Positions 6,206 through 14,542 are shown, counted from the stretch's first letter. The stretch: 19,281 nucleotides of DNA from an uncultured Ruminococcus sp. (GCA_905199285.1 CAJKFZ010000022.1:1-19281), one strand, 5' to 3'. Program-made: numbers and translations. The notes: a model not told the origin generated them from the sequence alone.

Positions 6206-8218
6206 TTACTCGACAGCAAACTGACTTTCATGTCTTGTGAAGAAATCAGTTCTCGGCGGAAGAAATTTAAGTTCGTGATTCGTTCCGGTGAAGTAATTCA
6301 AAGGCTCGAAAATAGTATCCCAAGACCATATCCGCTCATCAGCCTGTAAATATTCACGAAGCTTTTCGGTTCCGAAAGGAGCCATAGGATGAAGCAGAAT
6401 TCCGGCTATTCTTATTATATAGAAAAGATTTGCAAGAGTCTGTGAAAGCGATTCTTTATCGGAATATTCGCCCGTAAGAGCCTTTGCCATGTATTTGCTT
6501 CCGTTTCTGATGTAGCTGTCAAGCACATATGTGCACTGGTGGAACGCAAATTTCGACATATGACGCTCGTATTCCAGAACAGCTTTTTTTGCATCAGCAA
6601 GGAACTGCTCTTCCGGAGCGTTATCAGGCATGATTCCTCCAAGCTCTTTCTGAGCCGTATAAAATGCGGTACGAATCATACGGTTGTAAACGTTCGAGAG
6701 CAGAAGTCCGTCTTTAACGACAGGATCGGCATCCTCCGGTTTTGCGTCAGGATTATACGGCTTCGGCATAAAGCTTACAGAACGCTGTCCAAGTCCGAGT
6801 CCGAGCCAGTGCATACGGAGCTGTTCCGGCGTATAATGTTCAAGAAGGTCGTCCGCCATAGGAGGCTTTATTGCTCCTGAACTTGAAGCCTTTTTATCGA
6901 GGAAAAGGATATGATGATTTGCAACGATTATCGGCATCTGAAGCTCGCCGTCTGACGGAGAAGCAGTTTTCTCCTCGGACTCCTGCTGAGCCATCCACAT
7001 TGCAGGTTCAGCGATTCCATAGAAATAAATATTGTCCTGTCCGATGAACTGATAAACCGTTGAGTCCTTGCTGCACCAGTATTTTTTCCAGTCCTCACGG
7101 TCTGAACCGCTCTTTTCAAGATAAGTCTGAGTAAAGGAAATAGGCGCCCAGAGAGATTCCGGCCAAACCCAGACTGTAAGTCCGTTTTCATCCTCTAAAA
7201 CAGGCGCAGGAACTCCCCATTCGATATTACCTGTAAGTCGGAACGGAACGAGAGTTTTTCCCGTTCTGTAGCGGATTCCGTTTTCCGTTAATATACGACA
7301 GGCTTCATCGCAGTCTGAAAGCTTTGTGAACTCGATCGTAAACGACGGCTTTTTCTTTTCCTCAATGTACTCATGCTCCGGCATTGAATCTTTAAGCGAG
7401 AAGTATTTCTCCTCGAATTCACGCTTGATGTAAATTACCGGAGGTTTCAAAAATTCATCAATAGTTTTCCATACTACCGGACGAACATCCTTACGCTTTT
7501 TCAGCTCTTCGACCCAGTTTTTCATAAGCTCCTCGTAGTCTCTGAGTTTGAAATACCAGTTGGTAACGGGCTTCATAACAGGTGTTTCTCCTGTGAGCGT
7601 ACTTACAGGATTAAGAAGATTTTCCGGCATATACTGATGACCGAGGTCGCATTCGTCTGCGTAGCCTTTTTCGGAAGTACATCCCTCGACCGGACATTTT
7701 CCGATAACCTGACGGCCGTTCAGGAAAACTCCTGCCTTTTCATCAAAAAACTGCATAGTTGAAATTTTATTGAGCTGTCCCTTTTTATAAAGAGAGCTGA
7801 TAAACCAATCCGTGACCTCGCTGTGGATCTCTTTGGAGCGTCCAAGTCCGGAAGCGGCAAAAAGATTCGGTGAGATTCCGTAAGACTCAAGCGTAGCCTT
7901 CTGTTTTTCGTGATTACTGCTTACAAAATCTTCAAGCGAGCCTTCAAATTCGCCGTTTTTGACTTTAACACGCCAGCTTTCAGCGATCGGAGAGCCGTAG
8001 CAATCCGTACCGCTTACAAAAATTACGTTATCCTTTCCGATTCTGTCACGCATAAAACGAGCATATGTGTCGGCAAAAACAAGCATTCCGCCGACGTGTC
8101 CGAAGTGAAGCTCCTTATTTCCGTAAGGCATACCGCCTGTGATAACGGCTCTTTTCGGAAATTCCGGACGTGGTATTTCAAACGGCTTTCCATTATTGCC
8201 ATCTTTATTTCTTGCCAT
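6206..8218 (-). CDS. metG: Methionyl-tRNA synthetase-like class I tRNA ligase (divergent)
   Basis: A 670-residue class I aminoacyl-tRNA synthetase most like MetRS. The N-terminal Rossmann half has ITGGMPYGNKELHFGH (HIGH-type HFGH at 38-41) and VSGTDCYGSPI. A zinc knuckle is reduced to Cys175, Cys180, Cys190 and His194. The MetRS landmarks WGVPAP (334-339) and FIGQDNIYFYG (391-401) follow. Two oddities: about 65 residues (about 262-328) are inserted before WGVPAP, and the KMSKS loop reads KASSS (443-447), lacking the second lysine. There is no C-terminal tRNA-binding (EMAP-like) domain. Start 8218 is chosen because AAAGGA lies 9 bases upstream; ATGs at 8236 and 8245 overlap the gltX stop. It may be the MetRS or a specialised paralogue. 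Confidence 0.8.
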   Translation of the reverse strand: MARNKDGNNGKPFEIPRPEFPKRAVITGGMPYGNKELHFGHVGGMLVFADTYARFMRDRIGKDNVIFVSGTDCYGSPIAESWRVKVKNGEFEGSLEDFVSSNHEKQKATLESYGISPNLFAASGLGRSKEIHSEVTDWFISSLYKKGQLNKISTMQFFDEKAGVFLNGRQVIGKCPVEGCTSEKGYADECDLGHQYMPENLLNPVSTLTGETPVMKPVTNWYFKLRDYEELMKNWVEELKKRKDVRPVVWKTIDEFLKPPVIYIKREFEEKYFSLKDSMPEHEYIEEKKKPSFTIEFTKLSDCDEACRILTENGIRYRTGKTLVPFRLTGNIEWGVPAPVLEDENGLTVWVWPESLWAPISFTQTYLEKSGSDREDWKKYWCSKDSTVYQFIGQDNIYFYGIAEPAMWMAQQESEEKTASPSDGELQMPIIVANHHILFLDKKASSSGAIKPPMADDLLEHYTPEQLRMHWLGLGLGQRSVSFMPKPYNPDAKPEDADPVVKDGLLLSNVYNRMIRTAFYTAQKELGGIMPDNAPEEQFLADAKKAVLEYERHMSKFAFHQCTYVLDSYIRNGSKYMAKALTGEYSDKESLSQTLANLFYIIRIAGILLHPMAPFGTEKLREYLQADERIWSWDTIFEPLNYFTGTNHELKFLPPRTDFFTRHESQFAVE

Positions 8219-8235
8219 TTTTTCAAGTCCTTTCA

Positions 8236-9870
8236 TTACATCCACTTTTCAAGTCTTGCTCTTACAATATCTTCACCAAGAACATGACTTATCTCGTGAA
8301 TATCCGGAGCATTAGCACGTCCGGTAAGAGCTATTCTGAGCATATTTGTGATATGAATAATGCTGCCCTTGAACTGATCTGGATTTTTCTTGTAATCCTT
8401 TGGTTTAGCGGCGAATCCAAGATCTTCTGTTATCTCTTTCACCTTGCTGAACCATGCGGAGGAATCATCGGAATGATCGTATGATCCAAGATATTTTGCA
8501 AAGAAGAGTTTTCTTGTTTCCTCATCGCATTCTGCCGGCATTTCGTCGTTTATTTCAAAAGTTTCATCATAATAGAAACTCATGAAGCTGCAAGCCTGCT
8601 TCCATGTTTCAATATCTTTACGAGGCTTGTTTCCGCCCTTTCCTACTCCTAATGCAGCAACAGTACGCTCCGGATATTTTTTAATAAGTCCGGCAAATTT
8701 CTCATCATACTGTTCGCACCAGTTAAACCATTCTCTATAAACATCTTCTGCGTTCATTCTGCCGATAACGTCCTTAGAGATATTTCTGAGCTTATCAAGG
8801 TCAACCAGCGCTCCCGAAATAGACATTTTTGAAAGAGAATACGGAAAATCCCTGTAATCAGCTTCCGGATTTGCGATTCGCCATTCCTCGAAATTAGAAT
8901 TAAGAATAGTGAGAAGGAACTCCCATATCGCATCAGAACTGATTCCCTCCTGCTGATAATACGAAAGAGCAAGCTCGGGATCTTTTCTCTTTGAAAGCTT
9001 TCGCTTGCCTGTTCCCTCTATTTTCATGAGAGTTGCCGTATGACAGTAAATCGGATGTTTCCAGCCAAGAGCATTAAACAGCTCAACGTGCATAGGAAGC
9101 GAAGAAAGCCACTCTTCTCCTCTTATAACGTGAGTAGAACGCATAAGATGATCGTCAACCACATGAGCGAAATGATATGTCGGGATTCCATCGCTTTTAA
9201 GCAGAACGAAGTCCATATTATTGCGTGGCATTTCAACTTTTCCCCTTATAGCGTCATCAACACATATATATTCATCAGTCTGAACTCCTCTGTAACGAAG
9301 AACCCATTCTTTTCCTGCTTCTATATTTTCTTTGATCTGCTCTAATGTAAGATCACGATTTTTAGCATATTCGCCGTAAATTCCCGGATTTTCCTTATTT
9401 GCAGTCTGCTTTTCACGGATCTCGTCAATTTCCTCGGCTGTGAGGAAGCAAGGATAAGCAAGTCCCTGCTCGACAAGATGTTTTGCAAAGACATGATATA
9501 TTTCCTCACGCTGTCTCTGACGATAAGGACCATAGTTTCCGTTATCTCCGGAAGCAACTGCGCCTTCATCAAAATTAACTCCGAAATAATTCATAGCGTT
9601 GATAACAGTTTCAACAGCTCCCTCAACTTCACGCTTATTGTCGGTATCCTCTATACGAAGATAGAAAACTCCGCCGGACTGATGAGCGATTCGCTCGCCT
9701 ATTATAGCGTTATAAAGGTTTCCGAGGTGAACAAATCCTGTCGGACTCGGACCTATACGGGTAACGTTGGCATTTTCCGGAAGAGAACGCTCCGGAAAGC
9801 GTTTTTCCATATCCTCCGGTGAAGATGTTACATTTGGAAAAAGGTAATTGGCAAGTGCATTATAATCCAT
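8236..9870 (-). CDS. gltX: Glutamyl-tRNA synthetase
   Basis: A 544-residue class I synthetase that charges tRNA-Glu. The signature PSPTGFVHLGN (41-51, HIGH-type) and the KMSKS-type loop KRKLSKRKD (289-297) are both present, as are RIEDTDNKR (72-80) and VIRGEEWLSSLPMH, which belong to the GluRS catalytic core. The C-terminal half is the anticodon-binding helical region. It is somewhat longer than the ~480-500 residues of many bacterial GluRS, and HLGN replaces the usual HIGH. AAAGGATG precedes the ATG. Its stop overlaps the start region of the downstream MetRS-like gene, so the two synthetases share one transcript from the consensus promoter at 9929-9957. GluRS is preferred over GlnRS by motif context. 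Confidence 0.93.
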   Translation of the reverse strand: MDYNALANYLFPNVTSSPEDMEKRFPERSLPENANVTRIGPSPTGFVHLGNLYNAIIGERIAHQSGGVFYLRIEDTDNKREVEGAVETVINAMNYFGVNFDEGAVASGDNGNYGPYRQRQREEIYHVFAKHLVEQGLAYPCFLTAEEIDEIREKQTANKENPGIYGEYAKNRDLTLEQIKENIEAGKEWVLRYRGVQTDEYICVDDAIRGKVEMPRNNMDFVLLKSDGIPTYHFAHVVDDHLMRSTHVIRGEEWLSSLPMHVELFNALGWKHPIYCHTATLMKIEGTGKRKLSKRKDPELALSYYQQEGISSDAIWEFLLTILNSNFEEWRIANPEADYRDFPYSLSKMSISGALVDLDKLRNISKDVIGRMNAEDVYREWFNWCEQYDEKFAGLIKKYPERTVAALGVGKGGNKPRKDIETWKQACSFMSFYYDETFEINDEMPAECDEETRKLFFAKYLGSYDHSDDSSAWFSKVKEITEDLGFAAKPKDYKKNPDQFKGSIIHITNMLRIALTGRANAPDIHEISHVLGEDIVRARLEKWM

Positions 9871-9928
9871 ATCAAAATCATCCTTTGTTTTATGTATAAT
9901 AATTTTACATCATTTTTAATACTCTACA

Positions 9929-9957
9929 ATTATATCACGCTGTGTAAATTTTGTCAA
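9929..9957 (-). promoter_or_regulatory. Consensus sigma-A promoter of the gltX operon
   Basis: On the minus strand a perfect -35 TTGACA (9952-9957) and perfect -10 TATAAT (9929-9934) are separated by 17 bases, with TGA before the -10 (extended). The leader to the gltX ATG is only about 50 bases, too short for a T-box. This is the strongest promoter in the window. Confidence 0.9.
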
Positions 9958-10060
9958 TCAGAAACCCAAAATGGAACACATTAAAAGAATTTAGATAGGA
10001 AGTTATCTTCATCCAAGCGTTCTCCTCTAATTATTCCAGATGCTCTTTATGGATATAGAG

Positions 10061-10087
10061 TTTAAGGGAGACAAAGTCTCCCTTAAA
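10061..10087 (-). terminator. Hairpin at the 3' end of the cortex-lytic gene set
   Basis: A perfect 12-bp stem (10061-10072 with 10076-10087) around a 3-base loop begins one base after the stop codon of the two-repeat peptidoglycan-binding gene. The core, GGGAGAC-AAA-GTCTCCC, has AAA/TTT ends but no long T run downstream on the minus strand, so termination is likely but not certain. The rest of 9871-10088 holds the gltX promoter and leader and nothing else I can identify. Confidence 0.6.
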
Positions 10088-10088
10088 A

Positions 10089-10607
10089 TTACTGTAACGT
10101 CCGGCTTGTATGCTCGCAGCATCCCACAAGCATATTCCACGTCTGGCAGTCAACTACTCCATTTTGCGGAAGTCCGACACGTTTCTGGAAATTCTTTACC
10201 GCATTTATTGTTGCAGCGTTATAATTTCCGCAAACCGTAGTTTTCGGAAAATTATCATAATACATTCCAAGTTCTCCAAGCATAGCCTGTATAATATAAA
10301 CAAGCTCTCCGTCGTCACCATTTTTTACAACATAAGCCTGAGACGGAAAAACGTTATATGCGCATGGCGCTGAGTGCTGATATGCCCGGTAAACGCTGAC
10401 TATTTTGTTCCAGGTAGCTGAATTTATGCTTCCTGTCTCCTGAAGTCCATATTCACGCTGAAAAGCACGAACGGTTGTTGCAGTTTCTTTTCCATATATT
10501 CCATCAGGAATTATCTGGGGAATTTTATTATTGAACATTGAAATTGCATAAAGATACGTCTGAATCTCTTTAATATGCTGTTTTTTCTGTGCATTTGTAT
10601 ATGGCAT
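10089..10607 (-). CDS. Peptidoglycan-binding protein, two PG_binding_1 repeats
   Basis: A 172-residue protein made almost wholly of two PG_binding_1-type repeats (about 10-72 and 99-162). Each shows the family pattern: a leading helix, a DGIYGKETATTVRAFQREYGL-like core, and a final G-x-[IV]-x-x-x-TW segment. There is no catalytic domain and no signal peptide, matching spore-cortex proteins made in the mother cell or forespore. GGGAG lies 10 bases before the ATG, and it starts 19 bases after the stop of the SpoIID-domain protein, so it is the last gene of that set. I infer that it adds cortex-binding capacity to the neighbouring enzyme. Confidence 0.8.
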   Translation of the reverse strand: MPYTNAQKKQHIKEIQTYLYAISMFNNKIPQIIPDGIYGKETATTVRAFQREYGLQETGSINSATWNKIVSVYRAYQHSAPCAYNVFPSQAYVVKNGDDGELVYIIQAMLGELGMYYDNFPKTTVCGNYNAATINAVKNFQKRVGLPQNGVVDCQTWNMLVGCCEHTSRTLQ

Positions 10608-10626
10608 TTATGATTCGCTCCCTTCC

Positions 10627-12024
10627 TTAATCAGCTGTAATAATATATCCCGGATTCTGATACGGACGTTTATCAAATCCATATCGCAGATCGGAATAAA
10701 CTTCGGCAATTTTATCCCAAGTGACTGCGCCTACTATTCCCGTAGGATTTATATCAAACTGCCGCTGAAACGCCATTACCGACTGCTTTGTAAGCGGTCC
10801 GAAATATCCCGTATTGTTTACAGCCGGAATCTCACTATAGGTATTATGAATAAATGTAAGATATTCCTGAATTATTTTAACTGAATCGCTTGTTATACCC
10901 TCTCTCAGAACTGTTCCCGGATACAGCGCAACTTCAGTCTGTCTCGGAGGCACTGATTCAACGATTCCCTCGTATGCCCGATAAATATCGTTTCTCGTTG
11001 CACGGTCTATCTCTCCTGTCTGAGGAAGTCCGAAAACACGCTGGAAAGACTTTACCGAACGTTCGGTATTTTCTCCGAAATAACCTGTTATAGCCACAGG
11101 CTCTACAGCCTCATAATAAGCTCCGATAACGGCAAGGTAATACTGAAATGTGCTGACTTCCGGACTTTGCATACCGACTTTAAGATCTTCTGTATAAATA
11201 AGTTCAACCTCTTCCCAGCGCACTCCTTCTGAATCAAGCTCAGCTATCCGCTTAACGCTGGTATAAATATATGTAATTCTATACCATGTCGCCTGATCGA
11301 CAATGCCCGTTACTTCAAGACCAAAAATCTCTTGAAAAGCTTCAACCGCATCTTGAGTCGGTTCATCAAAAATTCCATCAGCCGACGGTATTTTCGGAAT
11401 CGCCGGATAATTTCTTGAAATTCTGTTCAGGTATATCTGTAGCGATCTGACATCGTTTCCGCCTGAACCAAGTTTAAGTTCAACTCCCGGATAAGAAGGC
11501 ATTGCCGTTTTAACCGGAGCATTTCTTACTATTTCAATATCATCTCCGTAATAATACTGCAATATCTCATACGGAGTCATTCCACGATTGGCAAGCTCCA
11601 CCGTTCCCCACTGTGAAAGCCCCTCGCAGGTAGTAGTTGTTCCGTTACAGAAAGCCGTGAACATTGGCTCAACATAGCCTTCTCTTCTTATATAATCATT
11701 AAAAAGTTCGTCAACAAGATGGCTTATATTCTCGAAATATTCACGTCCGTTTATAAATTTCTGATCATACTGAGTTGTTGAAGTTATATCGAAATCATAC
11801 CCTCTCGATCTGTACCATTCGGTATAGATACGATTAAGAGCATATGTTGTTATAGCATAAATATTGGCTCTCAAAGCGCTTTCCGGCCATGTAGGAAAAA
11901 TCTCGCTGGACGCAACGTTTTTTATATACGAAGGAAAGCTTACGGTAACATTCGGCGCATCGGAATCAGGAGTTCCAAGATGCACCGTTATAGTTTCCGG
12001 AATATAAGGAGTTCCTGAAAGCAT
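10627..12024 (-). CDS. SpoIID/LytB-domain protein with three peptidoglycan-binding repeats (SleC-like)
   Basis: A 465-residue protein. Residues about 27-166 form a SpoIID/LytB-type domain: SYIKNVASSEIFPTWP, DITSTTQYDQ, and the C-terminal GLSQWGTVELANRGMTPYEI followed by YYYG. Glu41 is at the position of the catalytic glutamate of SpoIID lytic transglycosylases. Three PG_binding_1 repeats follow (about 185-255, 282-350, 375-445). This is the body of clostridial spore cortex-lytic enzyme SleC, which degrades cortex at germination, but with three repeats where I expect one or two and without the N-terminal prepro region, which is encoded by the upstream gene. AAGGAGG lies 8 bases before the ATG. 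No signal peptide. Confidence 0.8.
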   Translation of the reverse strand: MLSGTPYIPETITVHLGTPDSDAPNVTVSFPSYIKNVASSEIFPTWPESALRANIYAITTYALNRIYTEWYRSRGYDFDITSTTQYDQKFINGREYFENISHLVDELFNDYIRREGYVEPMFTAFCNGTTTTCEGLSQWGTVELANRGMTPYEILQYYYGDDIEIVRNAPVKTAMPSYPGVELKLGSGGNDVRSLQIYLNRISRNYPAIPKIPSADGIFDEPTQDAVEAFQEIFGLEVTGIVDQATWYRITYIYTSVKRIAELDSEGVRWEEVELIYTEDLKVGMQSPEVSTFQYYLAVIGAYYEAVEPVAITGYFGENTERSVKSFQRVFGLPQTGEIDRATRNDIYRAYEGIVESVPPRQTEVALYPGTVLREGITSDSVKIIQEYLTFIHNTYSEIPAVNNTGYFGPLTKQSVMAFQRQFDINPTGIVGAVTWDKIAEVYSDLRYGFDKRPYQNPGYIITAD

Positions 12025-12028
12025 AATA

Positions 12029-12817
12029 TTATCCTCCTTGTTGTGCAGGATTTCCGAAATTCGGCTCTTGATTATAAATAGTAACAGTTTCGTCGGTTTC
12101 CTTCATCATCAGAGGAACCGGTATCATAGCGAAATTCTGAACGGAAGTAATTCCCGAAAAAACAGGAACATCAACGCTTCTTTCATTGAAAAATCCTTTT
12201 GCCGTAACGCTCACATCGAAAAGATTATAAGGTCTTGTTTCTGAAAAAGGCTGCTGAGATAATGCCGATTCCGGAACAGGAACTTCAAACCGCTGAGTAG
12301 TTCCGCTCTGATTGGTAAGTCCGGAAGCTATTATCATTCGTCTTCCGTCGATGATCGCTGTGATCATAACCACTGCATTCTCTATCGCCCATGATTCATC
12401 GCCGGTACGAACATTTACAAGAATATATCCGATAGAATTTCCCAGACTTTCCTCTGAAACATATTCCGGCGGAGCTTCTGATTCGTCTGCATTGTCATAT
12501 CCGTTTAAATTAAGATCAATCGAATCAAGATCAGGTTCGGGATAACGCAGGTCGACATCGTCATCATGAGAAACATGATCTCTGATGTGATCGTCTGAAT
12601 GATCGCTCCACGCAGTGTCATCCGGAGCATTTGCGTTCACTTCTCCTATTTCTTCTGAAATTATCTCTTCTCTTACCTCCTCACGTTCATCCTCATCATC
12701 AGGGGATTTTTCAGGTTCAGATATTGTTTTTACTGCCCGTTTCTCCGGTAAAGAAGTACTTTTTCCATAAAGTTTCATCATTTCCTGTTTATATTTTTCA
12801 AGCTGATTTTTGTCCAT
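12029..12817 (-). CDS. SleC prepro-like protein with acidic linker and regulatory-like beta domain
   Basis: A 262-residue protein. Residues 1-20 are a Lys/Met-rich helix, about 38-125 form a low-complexity acidic linker (Asp/Glu/Ser/His), and about 129-235 form a beta-rich domain of carboxypeptidase-regulatory/prealbumin type (GYILVNVRTGDESWAIENAVV; PYNLFDVSVTAKGFF; VDVPVFSGITSVQ). That domain resembles the N-terminal prepro part of clostridial SleC. It is encoded separately and ends 4 bases before the SpoIID-domain gene, inside that gene's ribosome site. Start 12817 is preferred: GGAGG lies 8 bases upstream, whereas the in-frame codons out to 12880 run into the previous gene's terminator. 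Function as pro-domain, scaffold or coat anchor is inference. Confidence 0.7.
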   Translation of the reverse strand: MDKNQLEKYKQEMMKLYGKSTSLPEKRAVKTISEPEKSPDDEDEREEVREEIISEEIGEVNANAPDDTAWSDHSDDHIRDHVSHDDDVDLRYPEPDLDSIDLNLNGYDNADESEAPPEYVSEESLGNSIGYILVNVRTGDESWAIENAVVMITAIIDGRRMIIASGLTNQSGTTQRFEVPVPESALSQQPFSETRPYNLFDVSVTAKGFFNERSVDVPVFSGITSVQNFAMIPVPLMMKETDETVTIYNQEPNFGNPAQQGG

Positions 12818-12836
12818 ATAAATCGCCTCCATAGAA

Positions 12837-12865
12837 AAGGTATTCCTGAAATGCTCTTTATATGA
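12837..12865 (-). promoter_or_regulatory. Possible sigma-E-type promoter of the cortex-lytic set
   Basis: On the minus strand TCATATA (12859-12865) and AATACCTT (12837-12844) are spaced by 14 bases, near the mother-cell sigma-E pattern (-35 KHATATT, -10 CATACAHT). Each has mismatches, and the implied transcript would start almost at the ribosome site, so this is weak. The terminator just upstream shows that a separate promoter is needed in this stretch. Confidence 0.25.
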
Positions 12866-12866
12866 C

Positions 12867-12891
12867 AAAAGGGACTGCATCAGTCCCTTTT
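12867..12891 (-). terminator. Terminator of the polyamine operon, overlapping the kinase stop codon
   Basis: A perfect 11-bp stem (12881-12891 with 12867-12877) closes a 3-base loop and ends in CCCTTTT on the minus strand. The last codons of the kinase gene form the first arm, and its TGA (12880-12882) runs from the arm into the loop. Confidence 0.85.
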
Positions 12892-13344
12892 AAATAAATT
12901 ATTCATTTCATATTCATCCGGCTCTTCAAAAATCGAAAGACATTTATCAAGAAGTCCATCGTCAACAAAATAATCCGACTCACCAAGAGCGCTATTCCGT
13001 TTTTTTATATTTTCACGGAGCTGACTGTCGGAAACCATGATATAATGCCACTCATAAGGTATTCCAAGACTTTTCAGACGAGCGGTCATTTCAGTCCGTT
13101 TCTGCTTAGTCCAGAATCCCCAATCAAGGATAACATTTGTTCCGCAGCTTATTATTTCTTCCATTTTTTTTAGAAGATACTTTTCAACTGCTTCAAGAAC
13201 CGATTCGTGATTTTCCGTAGGCGGAAAAAGTTTCGTAAGTTCATCACATGATAAAATTACGGCATTTTTCTCTTTGGCAAGCTTCCTTGCGAAAGTGCTT
13301 TTTCCGCTACATATTTTTCCGCAGGTAAGATATACTACAACCAT
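12880..13344 (-). CDS. Small P-loop ATPase/kinase (AAA_33-like), unknown substrate
   Basis: A 154-residue P-loop protein. Walker A GKICSGKST is at 9-17. LSCDELTKLF follows, then a hydrophobic strand ending in an acidic residue (NVILDWGFW) that could be the Walker B-type site, and an arginine-containing C-terminal region (RENIKKRNS) that may act as a lid. This is the layout of small AAA_33/zeta-toxin-like kinases that phosphorylate small molecules, sugars or nucleic-acid ends; the substrate cannot be read. ATG 13342-13344 is preferred because a G-rich site (GGGGGGA) lies 6 bases upstream; an earlier ATG at 13359 overlaps the nspC stop in a TAATG. Last gene of the polyamine operon. Confidence 0.7.
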   Translation of the reverse strand: MVVVYLTCGKICSGKSTFARKLAKEKNAVILSCDELTKLFPPTENHESVLEAVEKYLLKKMEEIISCGTNVILDWGFWTKQKRTEMTARLKSLGIPYEWHYIMVSDSQLRENIKKRNSALGESDYFVDDGLLDKCLSIFEEPDEYEMNNLFKRD

Positions 13345-13358
13345 TAAAATTCCCCCCA

Positions 13359-14486
13359 TTACAGCCTGTTTTTGAAATCGTCATAGCCAAATTTCCTGAG
13401 AATTTCGGTCGTTCCGTCTTTTTTCAGCAAAACTATTGAAGGCAGGGGCATTCCGTTGAACGTATTATTCTTGACCATTGAATATATCGCCATATCTCCG
13501 AAAACGAGTTTATCTCCAACGTTAAGAGGTGCAACAAAAGAATATTCTCCTATTACATCTCCGGCAAGACAGGTCTGAGAACCGAGACGATATGTATACT
13601 CAAGTTCTCCTGATTCTCCTGAACCATTAAGCGGCGGACGATAGGGCATTTCCAGTACGTCAGGCATATGGCAGGCTGCGGACGTATCAAGAATAGCTAT
13701 AGGCATATCATTTTCAATGATATCAAGAACCTCCGTTACGAGATATCCGGCATTAAGAGCGACTGCCTCTCCCGGTTCGAGATAAACTTCAAGTCCGTAT
13801 TTTGCCTGCATACGATCAATACAGTTTTCAAGACGCTGAATATCGTAATCCGGACGGGTAATGTGATGCCCACCGCCGAAATTTATCCATTCCATTCCCG
13901 AAAGAACATCTCCGAACTTTTCCTCTACAGCATCAAGAGTTTTTTCAAGATCATCGGAATTCTGCTCGCACAAAGTGTGAAAATGCAGACCTGTAACTCC
14001 ATGCAAATCATCTCTGCGGAAGTTCCTGTTTGTTATTCCAAGACGTGACTTAGGCGAACATGGATCATATATCTCATGTCCTTCCTGAGTTGAACATTCC
14101 GGATTTATGCGGAGTCCTATCTTCTTTCCGGCAGAAAGCACACGCTCACGGTATTTATCAAGCTGAGCAAAAGAATTGAATATAATATGTCCGCAGTATG
14201 AGATTATTTCGTCCAATTCTTCCTCACGGTAGGCTGCCGAAAAAACGTGATTTTCCTTGCCCATTTCGTCAAAACCGAGCTTTGCTTCATAAAGTCCGCT
14301 GCAAGCCGTTCCCGAAATATACTCCCCTATCAAATGATAAAGATGATAGCATGAAAACGCCTTCTGCGCAAGAAGTATTTTACATCCCGTCCGTTTTTCA
14401 ACTCCGTGAAGTATTTCGAGGTTTCGCAGCAAACTATCCTCGTCAATGACGTAGCACGGGGTTTTAAATTTTGCAATATCAGTCAT
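13359..14486 (-). CDS. nspC: Carboxynorspermidine/carboxyspermidine decarboxylase
   Basis: A 375-residue fold-III PLP decarboxylase (alanine-racemase-like barrel). Lys42 in ILLAQKAFS is the PLP Schiff-base lysine. GLHFHTLCEQ, WINFGGGHHIT and LEPGEAV line the PLP phosphate and substrate site, and DTSAACHMPDVLEMPYRPP is the typical segment carrying the second-subunit cysteine and aspartate. The enzyme removes CO2 from carboxynorspermidine, carboxyspermidine or a related carboxyaminopropyl polyamine made by the dehydrogenase encoded two genes upstream. Start 14486 has GGAGG 6 bases upstream; an 18-residue extension to 14540 has no ribosome site and no family similarity. Length is normal for the family. 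Confidence 0.92.
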   Translation of the reverse strand: MTDIAKFKTPCYVIDEDSLLRNLEILHGVEKRTGCKILLAQKAFSCYHLYHLIGEYISGTACSGLYEAKLGFDEMGKENHVFSAAYREEELDEIISYCGHIIFNSFAQLDKYRERVLSAGKKIGLRINPECSTQEGHEIYDPCSPKSRLGITNRNFRRDDLHGVTGLHFHTLCEQNSDDLEKTLDAVEEKFGDVLSGMEWINFGGGHHITRPDYDIQRLENCIDRMQAKYGLEVYLEPGEAVALNAGYLVTEVLDIIENDMPIAILDTSAACHMPDVLEMPYRPPLNGSGESGELEYTYRLGSQTCLAGDVIGEYSFVAPLNVGDKLVFGDMAIYSMVKNNTFNGMPLPSIVLLKKDGTTEILRKFGYDDFKNRL

Positions 14487-14542
14487 TTCATCCCTCCATT
14501 TCAATCGAAATATAAACAATCTTTTATGAATTCTCCTCATTA

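Noticed and set aside
9871..9960. T-box or other riboswitch ahead of gltX-metG
   Set aside because: The leader after the consensus promoter is only about 50 bases and shows no specifier or antiterminator structure.
12818..12880. Longer start for the SleC prepro-like protein
   Set aside because: The extension runs through the neighbouring terminator and has no ribosome site; GGAGG precedes ATG 12817.
14487..14540. 18-codon N-terminal extension of nspC
   Set aside because: There is no ribosome site at 14540 and the residues do not fit the family, while GGAGG precedes ATG 14486 at ideal spacing.
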